Part shown: one piece after another, positions 51,118 through 62,266 of the stretch
How positions within the stretch are numbered: the first letter of the stretch is position 1
Layout of the letters: each line of letters begins with the position of its first letter
Assembly (NCBI RefSeq): GCF_023343835.1
Contig: NC_064433.1
Coordinates: forward strand, 69,400,032-69,464,031
Direction: 5' to 3'
DNA from: Lagopus muta
Taxonomy: Eukaryota; Chordata; Aves; Galliformes; Phasianidae
DNA: 64,000 bases
The notes under the pieces: model-generated
Seen by the model: only the letters and a program-made list of their open reading frames with translations
Database searches by the model: none
What the model was told of the DNA's origin: nothing
Program-made: the position numbers and the translations under genes

Positions 51118-51340
51118 TCATAGAATCATAGAATAGCCTGGGTTGAAAAGGACCACAATGACTATCCAGTTTCAACCCTCCCTGCCATGTGCAGGGCCAC
51201 CAACCACCAGACCAGGCTGCCCAGAGCCACATCCACCCTGGCTTTGAACGCCTCCAGGGATGGGGCATCCACAGCCTCCTTGGGCAACCCATTCCAGTGT
51301 GTCACCACCTTCTGGGTGAAAAACTTCCTCCTAAAATGAG
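51118..51340 (-). mobile_element. CR1: CR1 LINE 3' end, minus strand
   Basis: On the minus strand it runs from the end of ORF2 (AAGTTTTTCACCCAGAAGG) through GGCAGCCTGGTCTGGTGG and GGGTTGAAACTGGAT to terminal ATTCTATGATTCTATGA at 51,118-51,135. The terminal repeats are nearly intact, suggesting a younger copy. It lies about 400 bp upstream of the NUP50 CpG island, pointing away from the gene. Confidence 0.95.
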
Positions 51341-51739
51341 TTTTCCAAGCTCAAAATATATATTTCTTTCTTTTTAGGAAGGAGAGCATTAATGTATGAA
51401 AATACGTGGTTTCAAGGTTGAAACTCAACTGGGGAACAGCTCTCAGCTTCAGAACTCATGGGTCCTGTAGGATAAAAATCAGTGTTATCTACTGGGATCG
51501 TTTTTGTCTCTTTCTCTCCCATGCATTGAATCTGTAATAGAGGAGAACGTTCTGACTGCTTTCATTTGCAGTTGCTCTTTTAAGGTTACACAGTCGCTGT
51601 ACATGATGCAAACTCGTTTGGAGACATTGCTAAGCTACAGGAGAGGCTGTTACTTCACGCTGGATTTAATCCCAATTACTGTCATACCATGGAGGCATAC
51701 CATCATACCACAAGCGAGGCAGTTATAGGTCAGCCAGGC
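51341..51739. other. upstream flank of CpG island
   Basis: Normal AT-rich sequence leading into the island; nothing recognised. Confidence 0.5.
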
Positions 51740-51895
51740 ACAGGGCCGGGCAAACAACTGCCGCTGTCCCAAACCCAACCTGAGTACAGCGACCCGTGAC
51801 TCGGCGGAGCTGCGCCAGGCGGGGACCGTAGAAGCTCTCCTCACCGCGGCAGCGCCAGCTCCGACCACCGGCACCAGCAGCAGAAAGAACGCGCC

Positions 51896-51908
51896 TACGT
51901 CACGTGAC
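51896..51908. promoter_or_regulatory. overlapping CRE-like and E-box palindrome
   Basis: TACGTCA overlaps the 10-bp palindrome GTCACGTGAC (51,899-51,908), the optimal form for USF and MiT/TFE factors (CLEAR-type). Binding is inferred from motif only. Confidence 0.55.
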
Positions 51909-52013
51909 AGCGAATTCGAAAGAGCGGCGCGAGACGCCGAACACACGCAGGAAGCAGCCGGCCGGCCGCCCGCGAGACATGCCGGGGCGAGGCCGCCCAT
52001 TGGACCGGGGCGG

Positions 52014-52020
52014 TCACGTG
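52014..52020. promoter_or_regulatory. second E-box, TCACGTG
   Basis: A second CACGTG core 11 bp downstream of the inverted CCAAT box at 51,999-52,003. Confidence 0.5.
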
Positions 52021-52100
52021 TCTCGCTTTCCAACGGCCGGCGGCGGGGCAGCGGCCCGCCCCGCCCCTCCGTCCCCCGAGCTGCGGCCGCGGGGCGGGAG

Positions 52101-52109
52101 GCGCATGCG
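52101..52109. promoter_or_regulatory. NRF1-type site GCGCATGCG
   Basis: Near-palindromic core typical of NRF1 binding in housekeeping CpG-island promoters. Confidence 0.55.
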
Positions 52110-52139
52110 TGTTGGGGCGACCGCCGGGCCGGTGTCTGT

Positions 52140-52334
52140 CTGGTTCCGAACGTCTGACGGCGGCACGAAATGGCGGCCTGACGCCGGGTTGCCGGACGGC
52201 GGGAAGACAGAACGGGCGGCTGAGGGCCCGGGCGGGGGATGGTGAGCGGGCTCCGGAGCCGGGCAACTCTGATCGCCAGCCGTAGCTTCGGCCACGCAGC
52301 GACAGTCATCGGGCCGGGCCGCCGTGCCGCGCGG
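52140..52334 (+). other. NUP50: NUP50 exon 1, non-coding (start approximate)
   Basis: The 3' end is set by a strong donor, GCG/GTGAGT at 52,334/52,335. The 5' end is a guess from the YY1 motif position. The exon would contain two upstream start codons, at 52,170 and 52,239. An extra non-coding exon between here and 55,105 cannot be excluded. Confidence 0.6.
52168..52177 (+). promoter_or_regulatory. YY1-type site AAATGGCGGC
   Basis: Matches the strong YY1 motif on the sense strand. It also holds an ATG (52,170) that opens a three-codon frame ended by TGA at 52,179-52,181. Confidence 0.55.
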
Positions 52335-55173
52335 GTGAGTGGCAGCTCCCCTCCGTCGCTGCCGGGCTTCCGGCCCCGCCGTGGCCACGCGAGCCCGCGG
52401 CACTGCGGCAGAACGAGGCCGGGGCTGCGGGGGCCGTTGCCGGCGGGACGGTGCCCGATCGCCGCGGCTCCGGGCGGCCCTGCAGGCCCTGCCGCGTGGG
52501 AGCGAGCGGGGAGGGATCGCCTCCCCTCGGGGAGGGACTGCGGGCGGTGAGGGGTGACCCGGTTGGGCGTGTGTCACCCCGATAGGCGGCCGGCGGATGA
52601 AAAAGCAGATCGGCATTTGCGGCGGGAGGCGGGCTGCGTAGGGAGCTCACCGTGTAAGGTGTGCGGGGCCGGGTAGGATCGCGGCTTTGAAGGGCGGGTG
52701 GCGTTTTGAGGAATTGCGCTGGGGGGATGGCAGGAATACGTTCCGCTGCACGGGAAGGGCAGAGCTCCCATTTAATCACCGTGGAGGGAAGAACCGACGG
52801 TGTTCTGCGAGACTGCTGCTAGCTTTTGCAGAGGGAGAAACGGGACCGCGTGTTAAAGCGAAAGAAGCCGTGTTGAAACGGCACGTCGTTTGAGGAAGCG
52901 AGAAGCCTGGCTCAGCTGCCCCGTGTGTGCCCTGTGACTTCCGGGCCTGATGGAAGGCTTAAGAGTGGGGGTGAAAAAAGCTCCATAATGCTGGTTGTGC
53001 AGCCCCACGCTAGCTGGCTTAAGGCTTTTGAGTACTATTGGGATGTCGGTGCTTTCTGTCGCTCCCACATCTGAGGTTGTGAGTTGTGACAGTGCAAGAT
53101 TTTAACCCCCTGTTGTAGAAATAATATTGTGAAATGTCAGAGAAGTTCTCGTAACACTATGTTAAATAATGCTATACGTATTAGGCGGGTTGTAGTAGCT
53201 CAACAAAACACGTGTTGAGCTTTTTAAATAAAAAGCCGTTTCTCATAATTCTTCCATCTCAACCTGCACAAAGCACTTGTCACAGAAAACTCTTGAAGGT
53301 TGTGCTGCATCTAAAAAATAACATAGAGATCGTTTTGTTTTGCTTCCTGTTTCACAGGTTAGAAATGCCTAGAATCCTCGTGCTGCTGTCTTCATATAGG
53401 TTAGATTCTCTTGTCAGCTCCTATTTTCAGACCTGACCTAGAGAAATCACATGAAGACAAGTAGGTATAAAGAACCTGGAGCCTGAGCCAATTAGTTTGC
53501 CACTGTTTCCTCACAGTGGAGAACAGGCTTTCTGGTTAATATCGTGCTTGTAATGCTTCAGTGGCTGTCATTAAGACTGGTAATGTGATCTTCTGTGGAA
53601 TCTGATGGAGTAACTCTAGGTTAGTCTCATGAGCCTTTGAGCTGTGGCTGCTGCCAATGAGAGGCAGTCTTGCCTTCCTCTGGTGGCAAGTGTTTGTGTA
53701 GCCTGTATTCCCACAGGGAAACTGCACTGGGGAGCCAATTTTAAAATAAGTATTTTTAGTTTTTTTCATAGGGTTAATTTAACCAGTTACCTTGTCTGCA
53801 GAGAATCATGTAGTGTGTGGTAGGATCTCTTTTTTTTTCCCAGCAGAATGGGGCTTATGCCTTTTTAAAGCATTTACAGAGAACAGTTTTTTGTTTCTGC
53901 CCTTTTAAAAAATCCTATAGATAACCTTCCTTGTAAAATTCATGGCTTTCAGTTATGACCTCTGTAAGGCTGCTGCTATGCAGTTGGATTTACTGTTGTG
54001 CTTAAAAAATTAATAATAATTGGCTAAGCGAAATGTTCTGACATTATCATGCATTATCATTTTTGGCTCTGTAATTCAATTCTTTGTGGAATTAGTTTTT
54101 TTCTGGACCAGCCTAACAGGGCTTTTTGAGGAATTTTATATCTTTCACTTGCTTAACATTTATATTGCTACAGAACTACGTACTTGATAAGCTTTCATAT
54201 CTAGTGCCAGATGAAATCATCATCGAAACTTCCTTCCATATCAAATTTGAATGTAATTACTTGCCAAATCTTTCAGATAAAATAACTCACCTGGATTCAT
54301 TCTTTGTTTTTGAACACAGCTGATAAGTTTACAGAAATGGAAGTCAGAAGTTAAAACTACAGATTTTCATTCTCCAAAGTTGACTTTGCAGTTCAAATAG
54401 CAAAATTACAGTTAGCTGCATACGTTAATAGTGTTAAAACCCCTGATAACACCTAGGTCTCTTTTGGAAGAAAAGTCATCTGATTCATTTGCAATAGATT
54501 TTTTTTCAGCATTTTAATCAGTAATGTCTTAGCAATGTGGTTCTTTGTAGGAGGGTATTGCTTTCATCCTTACCCAAAGTGAACTGGCTGTCCAGCTTTG
54601 GTCGGTCATTATCAGTATTGATTTTAGGTGCTGTCAAGGAACTTTTCTCTTGCAAGGATGTTAGTGTTTACTGGGTATCCTGAAGCAAGATGGACTGGGA
54701 TGTGTAATCTTTTAACTAGATCCTTTTATGTGTTTTTGTTGGTTTTTTTGCAGCCCATCAGCCTAATTGGTGGCAAAGTATGGAATACAAGACTGAAAAG
54801 GAATTTTTCTAACTTGCTCCACTGCTGAAGAAAAATTACCCTGTGATTGAACTGCGTGTTTCTATTGTTGCTTAAATTTAGTGTCAAGTATGGCTAATAA
54901 CCACAACCCCAGTTTCATATGCCGTGTTGATTGTTGTTGCAACAAATGTTGAAAACACTTGGTTTTCAACTGTTGTTTCAATTTTGAGTTAGTTCTGTGT
55001 GAACTCTGATTCCAATTACTTGTTTGGAATAACAAAAGTTGGAGATCCTTGCTGCTTAGAATGACTGGGCAATTGATCCTATGCGTTTCTGATATATCCT
55101 ACAGGCGTGGAAAAATGGCAAAGAGAATTGCAGAAAAGGAACTGACCGACAGAAACTGGGATCAGGAAGATGA
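52239..55173 (+). other. upstream ORF overlapping the NUP50 start (spliced)
   Basis: ATG at 52,239 has G at -3 and G at +4. It reads 32 codons to the exon 1 donor, and if exon 1 joins 55,105 it continues 22 codons out of frame across the true ATG to a TGA at 55,171-55,173. The product would start MVSGLRSRATLIASR. Real only if transcription starts upstream of 52,239 and no other exon intervenes. Confidence 0.4.
52335..55104 (+). other. NUP50: NUP50 intron 1
   Basis: About 2.8 kb; its first 350 bp are still CpG island. Ends at the acceptor TATATCCTACAG. No coding exon was recognised inside. Confidence 0.65.
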
Positions 55174-55183
55174 AGCTGAGGAG
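55105..55183 (+). CDS. NUP50: NUP50 first coding exon (residues 1-23)
   Basis: Acceptor ...CCTACAG/GCG, ten bases of leader, ATG at 55,115, donor GAG/GTAAGA at 55,183/55,184, ending in phase 0. Encodes the N-terminal importin-alpha-binding peptide ending DEAEE. Confidence 0.97.
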
Positions 55184-58100
55184 GTAAGACTGTACATTAG
55201 ATTCCTCAGATACATACTTATTTACGTGTAGATTTTATTCATCTTGTGGGTAAAATCTTCAATAAAATTTGTTAGAAGTGTAGGAGTTAAAGATGATTTT
55301 GTTTTGTTTTTAAAGCTTCCCCTATGTGCAGATAATATGGCAAAGCAGCTTTTAACAGTCACCACCAGCTTATAGGAATTTTACATTTCTAAAGGGAAAC
55401 CCGGGCTTGTTAGGATGTCTAAAACTTTTGAACTGTTCAACTGTATGATGGATATTTATGCAGTTCACAAGAAAATGCTTTTGATTTCTTGAAATAGTTG
55501 ACTCTGAGTTTCACAGATATAATGTAGCCTAGATATTTTCTTCACATATTTCCTGGCCTTCTTATTTAAAGCATGTGTTTTATCTCTAAACAAACTGTTC
55601 TAGTTTCTGTGCTACTAAAAGAAAAAAAAAGCTTAGACTTTATAGAATGTAAGAAAGAGAACTGATAGTACTTTTTCCTAAAACTGATAGAAGAAAGCTT
55701 CATCTCCTTGTTCATTTTTGGGTAGTAATTAGTCATTAGCTAACTTTACCAATACTTGAACTTCTGTTTTTGTGGAATTTTTGTGGAAATTGTGGAAAAC
55801 TGAAAGTATATCTCAACATACCTTCTCCAAACTGGATATTGTTTGTAACAGTGTAACTGTTACTGATACAGTACCTTCAGCAAAATTAGTTTCCTTGCTT
55901 AAAAAAAAAAAAATATTAAAAAATTGAATTATTTGCCATAAGAAAATTGAGATTGCAGTCTGTGTAACAGGAAAATTGAATGCAAAACATGGAAAACAGA
56001 GCTGTGAAATATCAGCTAATCATCCAAGCACCTGGCGAGCTAGTGGTAGTACTGTAATAGTCCTCATTTTTTTAAAGTCTTCTTTTGCTCGTTAGGGAGA
56101 ATTGTGTTCAAAGAGTACAGTTGTGTTCAAAAAGTATCTCAGGATTTCAGTCATCTCTTCAGGCTATGACAAACTGATGGATTCTGAGAATGCCACTAAT
56201 AAATCTGTAACTTTATCTCCAAGGTGGGAACCTTCTCAGTGGCTAGTGAGGAAGTCCTGAAGAACAGAGCTATTAAAAAAGCAAAGCGTCAAAATGTTGG
56301 ATCAGAGGTAATGTAATCACTGAGCATTAGTAGTATAATTTCAGTCAGTTGCAAAATATGACATCTGTGTTCAAGACTTTACTTACCTGGGCTTGTAACA
56401 GTACTATATCAAGCTATCGTTTTAAAGGTATATGCGACTAGCCAACTGCTCCACTTCCAATCCTGGCAGTAGGCTTCTGGAAATCAAGCCTGGAAGCTAC
56501 TAATTATTCATACTGGAGGCCTGGGGGATGTCCAAGGCAGTAAAAGCCAAATTATTAAGTTGGTCTAAGAGTGAAAGAAATGTCTGCTGTCAAAAACAGT
56601 TGCACTTTTACCCCTTGAAGTGTGACGTACATTTTGCAGTAACAAATGGAATGTAGAGAAGAAGTTTGCCTTCCTTACAGGTTTAGTTCCTTTGAAATCA
56701 TTAACCAGTCTAACCATAATGGAATCCTTTCAGAAGTCCTTGACAGATGCTTTGTCAATCATCTTTTTGTGAAACTGTCTTTCAAGATTGCACACCCCAT
56801 ATTAGGAATTGGACAGTTTTTACCTGCCATCCAGATTGCTTTTAGATAGGACAAGACTAGGCTCAATTTTGAGCTATGTAGCTTTTTCTTATGCTCTTCT
56901 TTTTCCTTCTGTCTAAGCACTATAAATGTGGCAGCTGTCCCATCTCACTTTTACCTGTGGTAGTTTTAGCCACAGATGTGATAAAGGATGCAGTTACTTT
57001 GATGACTCTAAATAAACAGGATTATAGTGATATTAAAAAAAAACAAAAAAAAACAAAAAAAAACAACCAGCACCTTGGACAGGAAGGATTCAGGGGCAAA
57101 ATAAAATGTATGGGACAGAATTAGTTGAGAAAGGGGACCAGATGATTGCAGAAGAAATGATATTAAGGCTGGGATTCAGCTGTCAAATATCAGAACTCAA
57201 AGAAGTCTAATAGGCTAGCCTGAAGTCTAAAAAGCAGAAGAGATGTCAGGATAGCCAGCTCTGCATGATAAACCTGTGAAACATTTACAAAAAGATAAAC
57301 TCAGAGTTTACTGAAGTTCATAAATGGAACAAGCAGAATGCTGCAAAGACAAGAGTCTGCAGTTTAACTGGGTTGTCTGGAGAGAGGTAGGACTGATCAA
57401 AGGGACAAGATAAAAATAGCCAGCTAGAAATGAGAAACAGAGGACTGAACTGGTAAAGGTGAAGCACAGAGAGAATCAGAGAGAGCCCAGGCCTGCAAGG
57501 CCAGATAGTGAAAGCAAACCTAAAATTGCTGAGTTCTGCTATTTCTCAGTGACAAAAGCAGATGAACCTCAGAAGACATTCTCCTTTTTCTGAACACTGA
57601 AAGAAGAGGAATTCTACTTCGGTAATAAGTGCTCATTACCTCAAAAGATATGTAGTAGATAAAAGTAGCAGTGCCTGTTTGGGTGTTAAATGTGCTATAT
57701 GACTATCTTACAAAAATGTATAAGAAGCTACATCATAAAATACTATGGTAGTAGTGTTCAGAACTGGGTAATTCTGGTTGCAGAATGCAAATGCGTTACA
57801 TTGTTACGCACAGTTTGTGTTTCCCTTCAGTCAGATTGAAACAATTTTGGTAAGTCTTAGATATTACTACAAAGTATGCTGTTTTAATGAGGGCTGGACT
57901 CTAATTGTGGTTGTTCCTGAAAATGACTCTGAAGTTATATATTGCTCCATGATTATTTGAAGAAAACAAGATGCTATGAATGTGCGAATAGGTAGACAAA
58001 CACATCTGCTGCTCTGAACAATTTCTAGGCATCCATTTCCTGTAAATAGTTTATTTTCATTCCAATCCTCTGAGTCTTTTAAAAATAGTACCAGTAATGT

Positions 58101-61100
58101 GTCATAAGGAAACTATTAATCCTGTTTACATAGCTAACTTAGAATAAGGGACGTAAGGCATGAAATGACACATTGAAATTTAATATCTAGTGGCTTTAGA
58201 AGCACAGTGATGCACATATGACTGATTTTTATTTCATTTTATTTTTCTATCCAGCCTGAAAGTAGAGGAGCGTTTAAAGGTTTTAAAGGCTTTGTATTGC
58301 CTTCTGGAAAAGAAGGAGGTGGCTTCAGCGGATTTGGTAATGGTGCAGGAATAAAGCCTTTAGAAGGCCTGTCTAATGGAAACAGCAGTATCTTCAGTAC
58401 TCCTTTCAGCAGTTTAAAGACAACATCTGAAACAAAATCTGCTTTTGGTAAGCTTTAAATAAGTATACATTCATCAAAATGTTCAGCCGTAAAATCTGTA
58501 GAGTTAATTTAGTAGTGAATAAACAAATTCCAATAATTCTGTAGCTCTGTTTCTTAAAGATTTTAGACTAGTGGAGAGATTTCATATCAAATAAATGCAG
58601 TTTTAAGAGGTGGAAACTACAGTTGGATCTGATACTGGACATAAAAAATTTAGAAACAAAGGGAGTGGAAGAAGTTTGCTACAGTACACTCTGAGTAGTA
58701 TAAAAGAGCTGATGACACATTCCAGTTAAATCATCCCAATTATCTGCATCTTATTATTAAAAAAATACTGCTAATGGAAAATATCCTTTGAGTAGCACTG
58801 ACATCTTTGTAGTTTTGTTTAGTTTTGCTTTTAAGGTCTTGTTTCTGTATTATTTACTTTTTTTGAAGTCTTAAACTTTGGTTCTTGTACATCTAGTAAG
58901 ACTGACTGCAATATAAGAAGTTTATCTCTTACATTTTTACCTACATTTTAAGATGCTAAATATTTTGGTAAATCTAACTCTAGCCTTGTGCTTTGGTATT
59001 TAGTCCCTTAAGTTTACAAGCCTTACTAAATACTTCTGTCAACGTAGCAAGTTTAGATCTGTTTCATAGCATTGCCTGGTTTACTCAGCCTGTGCTACCT
59101 GGCACGCAGCATTGTGATGCAATGAACTGTACATAACTGAACCAGACTTAAATGATTTGATAATTTGATACAGAAACAGAGAATGCTTTTTTTTTTTTTT
59201 TTTTAATTAAAAAAAGAAGTTCTAATCCATGTTTTTCTTTTAATAGGATCCCCCATGTCAAATGGTCCGACTACAACCACACTTACTGAGAAGGCAGCTG
59301 CAAGCCCAAAAGCTAATGGTGGCAGCCAACCATCATCATCTGGCTATACTCAGAGTAAAGTCTGTAGCTCTAGTGTTTATCACAAACAGCTAGCAGCTTT
59401 AAACTGTTCTGTGCGTGACTGGATAGTGAAGCACGTAAACACAAACCCGCTATGTGATCTGACTCCTATCTTTAGAGACTATGAGAAGTATTTAGCAACT
59501 ATTGAACAGCAACATGGAAACAGTAGCGATAGTGGCTCTGAAAACGAAAGCAACAAGACACCTGGCACGCAGTCTGTCTCCACATTTGGGAATTCAAAGC
59601 TACAGCAAGGATCAACTTTTCTATTTAACAACAAAACTGAGGATGCCTCTGACAAAAAAACTGAAGTTGCATCAGAAAAAAGAGACCCATCAATAGGAGC
59701 TACATCAACTGTCTCATTTAATATTGGCAAGAGTGGTCACAGTTCAGGTTTCAGTTCCTTTGGTTCAGGAACACATAGTAGTTTCTCATTTTCTCCTGGA
59801 AATTCAGGTTTGTTTGGAAAAGATGCAAATCAGACAAAGTCTGTCACTGCAGTATCCACCAATACGTTGGAAGCTCAGACAGAAAGTGGGAACAGTGATG
59901 ATAAAGGTAAATTCTATGTATAAAAATCTTTTTAATGCTAGACTGTGAATGACTGTGACTTAAGAATACTGCAAAAATCACAGTTTCCGTGTGTGAAAGT
60001 TGCAGAATGATGCTACCCATGTGGGATTCTCAGTATTGCATACTGCTTAAGTAACACTGAAAATGTATGATTATCAAAGCCTATGCATGTCTGTCAGACT
60101 TGTTTTCTGTAATAAATTCTTAAGCTGAATGCAAGACTGAAACCAATGAAATTTAAAGCAACTGGTATGTGTTTCTCTCATCTTTGAGCCTGTAGGACAT
60201 CTCAATTCTATTGCTTTTTCCTGTAGCTTTATTAAAAGATTACTCAATCAAATACATAAGATATGAAACACTTACATGCATCTTATTTGCAAGACTGCAA
60301 GAGACAAATTTGCTTGCTATTGGAAGGTCTGTAGCTAACTTGAATATTGTTAGCTGATAGAAATGCTGTAGCAGCTGAAAGAACTGCAGTGGCATAATCC
60401 TGCCCCTCTCTTGTCTGTCGTATCTGCAGCTGAGTACCCTTCTCCCAAATTAAACCTGGCCTTGTGCGCTTATTATTACTGAAGGCTACTCTTATGTTAG
60501 AACAATTTTTTTCCCCTGAGAAAAGGTTGTGACTTAAATTTGACTCATTAAGCTCTATTTGCTGTGTTTAAATGTTTTTTGATTGGTTGGTGGGAGTTTG
60601 ATATTTTCATCTAATTGAAATTGAAGATGAGCATAAAGTTGCTTGACTGGGGGGGAAAAAAAAAAGAAAAAGGCTTTGCATAAGTGAAACTGTCTAAGAA
60701 CCTACACTGATTTAAACATATTTTGGCAATCACTGACAGGCTGTGCATGTTTATATATGTTATGTTATATGTTTATATAAACATCTATAGTATGAATAAC
60801 TAATTCTAACACAAGCCTGACATTAACACGTGGGATGTATTGAAACTTTATTTAAAGGTGGAGAAGAAGAGGAAGAAGAGCCACCAAAAGTCATTGTTAA
60901 TGAAATAAAAGAGGACGATGCTTTCTACTCAAAGAAGTAAGTGTCTTTGCCTTAGAATAATGAATCATAACTTTGGGAATAAAACATGAAGTTCTGCATG
61001 TAAAAACATAATTACAAAGACATGTAGGATTTTACTAATACTTTTGTGTCTTAAACACAGCACTGATAGCTATTTGTAATAAGGGTTTTTCTTCGTAATT

Positions 61101-62266
61101 TTTTTTATTTTATAGTGATTGAAGGAATTTCTGCCTTTGTCTGTCTGTAGTGTTTTACTATTGTTTGTTGAATAATGCCTTTATAATAATTGTTATTGCT
61201 TACTCTCTACAGATCCTGAATACAAGTCACTGTGTGTGTGTATGTATATATATATAATATATATATATATATACATACTTTTTTTTTTTTTCCCTGAAAG
61301 TAATGCTTGTCATTTCAGTACTGAAAGGAATAGCCTCCTTTTACTGAACTGATGTGTACCACTGTACTGTATTTTGGGGTGCATTACAAACAGCATAGGG
61401 CAAAAGAGGTGATTCTCCTGTTATGTCTAGCATAGGAGCAGCCTCGTGTTGAGTATTGTGTGCAGATCTAGGCTCCACAGTACAAAAAAGATCTGTGAGT
61501 GCTTACAGAGGAGGGCATCAAAGCCACTAGGAGCACAGAAGGGCATGTCCTATGTAGGAGAAGCTGAGGACCAATGGGCTATTTTGGCTGGGGGAGAGGA
61601 GGCCAAGAGGTGATCTCCCTGCTCTCTGCGGCTCCTTAGGAGTGGAAGCAGAAAGAGGTGCCAGACTCCACTCCTGTGAACTGATTACAGGATGGGGATG
61701 GCACAGAGCTGCACCAGGGGATGGTCGGACTGGACATAATTATTTACTGTAGATACATTTATTTACTGTGGTATTTATTTCCAGCCATCAGGCATTGGAG
61801 CAGGCTTCTTAGGGAGGTGGTTGATGCTTCATGTCCATCAGCGTTGAAGAGGTGTTTGTATACCACCCTAGGTAATATCCTACAGCTTTTGGTTAGCTCT
61901 GAAGTGTTCAGGACTCAATGATCCTTGAAGGTCTCTTCCAACTGAACTGTTCTATCTGTTAGAAAATAAATCAAGCAAAGTCAGGAAGAATAAGGATTTA
62001 TTACTCCTAGCCCAGAAAGTTAACTGATTATTGTTAAACTGCTGGCTTACTGGGAGTCAGACATATGGCCATACATATCTACACGTGGATTTGGGGAAAC
62101 TGCTATTTAATCTCTCTACAAACTATGTTTGCTTTTCTTGTGCACAGATGTAAACTGTTCTACAAAAAGGATAATGAATTTAAAGAAAAAGGTGTAGGAA
62201 CATTGCACTTAAAACCAGCAGGAAATGAAAAAACTCAACTCCTAGTCCGAGCAGATACCAATTTAG
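55115..62266 (+). CDS. NUP50: nucleoporin NUP50 (NPAP60), six coding exons, 3' end beyond window
   Basis: NUP50 is a mobile nucleoporin of the nuclear basket. It binds importin-alpha and helps release cargo after nuclear import, and it contacts NUP153 and RanGTP. The six exons here splice in phase to 401 codons plus one base. The N-terminus [20 protein letters not shown] and the KKAKRQNVG segment (about residues 41-49) are the two importin-alpha-binding pieces. Residues about 52-335 are Ser/Thr/Gly-rich with spaced FG dipeptides (SGFGNG, AFGS, STFGNS, SSFGSG, GLFGKD) and enclose the highly conserved block [20 protein letters not shown] in the NUP153-binding region. An acidic [10 protein letters not shown] leads into the C-terminal Ran-binding domain ([19 protein letters not shown]). 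The vertebrate protein is about 470 residues, so roughly 65 C-terminal residues remain for the last exon. The start ATG has A at -3 and G at +4. Confidence 0.97.
56224..56307 (+). CDS. NUP50: NUP50 coding exon 2 (residues 24-51)
   Basis: 84 bp, phase 0 at both ends, acceptor TCTCCAAG, donor GAG/GTAATG. Reads [14 protein letters not shown] followed by the basic [13 protein letters not shown], the second importin-alpha contact. Because it is symmetric, skipping it would keep the frame. Confidence 0.97.
57035..57064. repeat. three units of A9C
   Basis: Perfect 10-bp tandem repeat of nine A and one C, three times, within a NUP50 intron. Confidence 0.95.
58255..58447 (+). CDS. NUP50: NUP50 coding exon 3 (residues 52-116)
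   Basis: 193 bp, acceptor CTATCCAG, donor TTTG/GTAAGC, ends phase 1. Gly/Phe-rich: [22 protein letters not shown], then [10 protein letters not shown], a conserved signature of the family. The codon for Gly is split onto the next exon. Confidence 0.97.
59247..59906 (+). CDS. NUP50: NUP50 coding exon 4 (residues 116-336), the large central exon
   Basis: 660 bp, phase 1 in and out, acceptor TTTTAATAG, donor AAAG/GTAAAT. An internal Met at 59,255 is not the start, since the frame enters from the acceptor three codons earlier. Holds the conserved [19 protein letters not shown] block and [21 protein letters not shown] (about residues 162-205), followed by Ser-rich FG-containing sequence. If the intron were retained the protein would end six codons later. 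Confidence 0.97.
60858..60936 (+). CDS. NUP50: NUP50 coding exon 5 (residues 336-362)
   Basis: 79 bp, acceptor TATTTAAAG, donor AA/GTAAGT, ends phase 2. Encodes the acidic [10 protein letters not shown] and the start of the Ran-binding domain, [17 protein letters not shown]. Confidence 0.96.
61231..61278. repeat. compound TG/TA microsatellite
   Basis: TGTGTGTG, then TATGTATATA and AT repeats, within a NUP50 intron; followed by a T run at 61,279-61,291. Confidence 0.9.
61400..61965 (+). mobile_element. CR1: old CR1 LINE in NUP50 intron
   Basis: Sense-orientation CR1 piece from the late ORF2 region (GAGGTGATTCTCC, then GTTGAGTATTGTGTGCAGATC) to the 3' untranslated region ending GATCCTTGAAGGTCTCTTCC and a decayed TGTTCTATC terminus. 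Heavily diverged, with an unrelated AT-rich stretch of about 45 bp near 61,735-61,780. Spliced out with the intron. Confidence 0.88.
62148..62266 (+). CDS. NUP50: NUP50 coding exon 6 (residues 362-402)
   Basis: 119 bp, acceptor TGTGCACAG, donor TTAG/GTAAGT, ends phase 1. Ran-binding domain core: [20 protein letters not shown], then [13 protein letters not shown]. The next exon, carrying the end of the domain and the stop, is not in the window. Confidence 0.97.

Larger units (their letters stand above)
51740..52700 (+). promoter_or_regulatory. NUP50: NUP50 CpG-island promoter
   Basis: About 1 kb with very high G+C and frequent CpG, in sharp contrast to the AT-rich surroundings. TATA-less; it holds an inverted CCAAT box (51,999-52,003), two CACGTG E-boxes, a GC-box cluster (52,055-52,068), an NRF1-type GCGCATGCG (52,101-52,109) and a YY1-type AAATGGCGGC (52,168-52,177). 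YY1 motifs in this orientation usually sit just downstream of the start of transcription, so initiation is inferred at about 52,120-52,165. A matching splice donor follows at 52,335. Such islands are often bidirectional; any divergent transcript would be non-coding as far as visible here. Confidence 0.85.
55184..58254 (+). other. NUP50: NUP50 introns between coding exons 1-3
   Basis: Introns 55,184-56,223 and 56,308-58,254. No repeat element body was recognised; one short A/C tandem repeat lies at 57,035. Confidence 0.85.
58448..62147 (+). other. NUP50: NUP50 introns between coding exons 3-6
   Basis: Introns 58,448-59,246, 59,907-60,857 and 60,937-62,147. A T18 run at 59,187-59,204 lies about 43 bp before the exon 4 acceptor. 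The last of these introns holds a CR1 copy. Confidence 0.85.

Noticed and set aside
51650-52779. Long minus-strand frames (120 to 219 codons) in the CpG island
   Set aside because: GC-rich DNA has few stop codons; the frames overlap one another in several registers and are Arg/Ala/Pro-rich without a domain.
59255-59923. ATG at 59,255 as the start of a separate gene
   Set aside because: The frame enters from the acceptor at 59,247 and continues the upstream NUP50 exon in phase; the Met is internal and the apparent C-terminal codons are intron.
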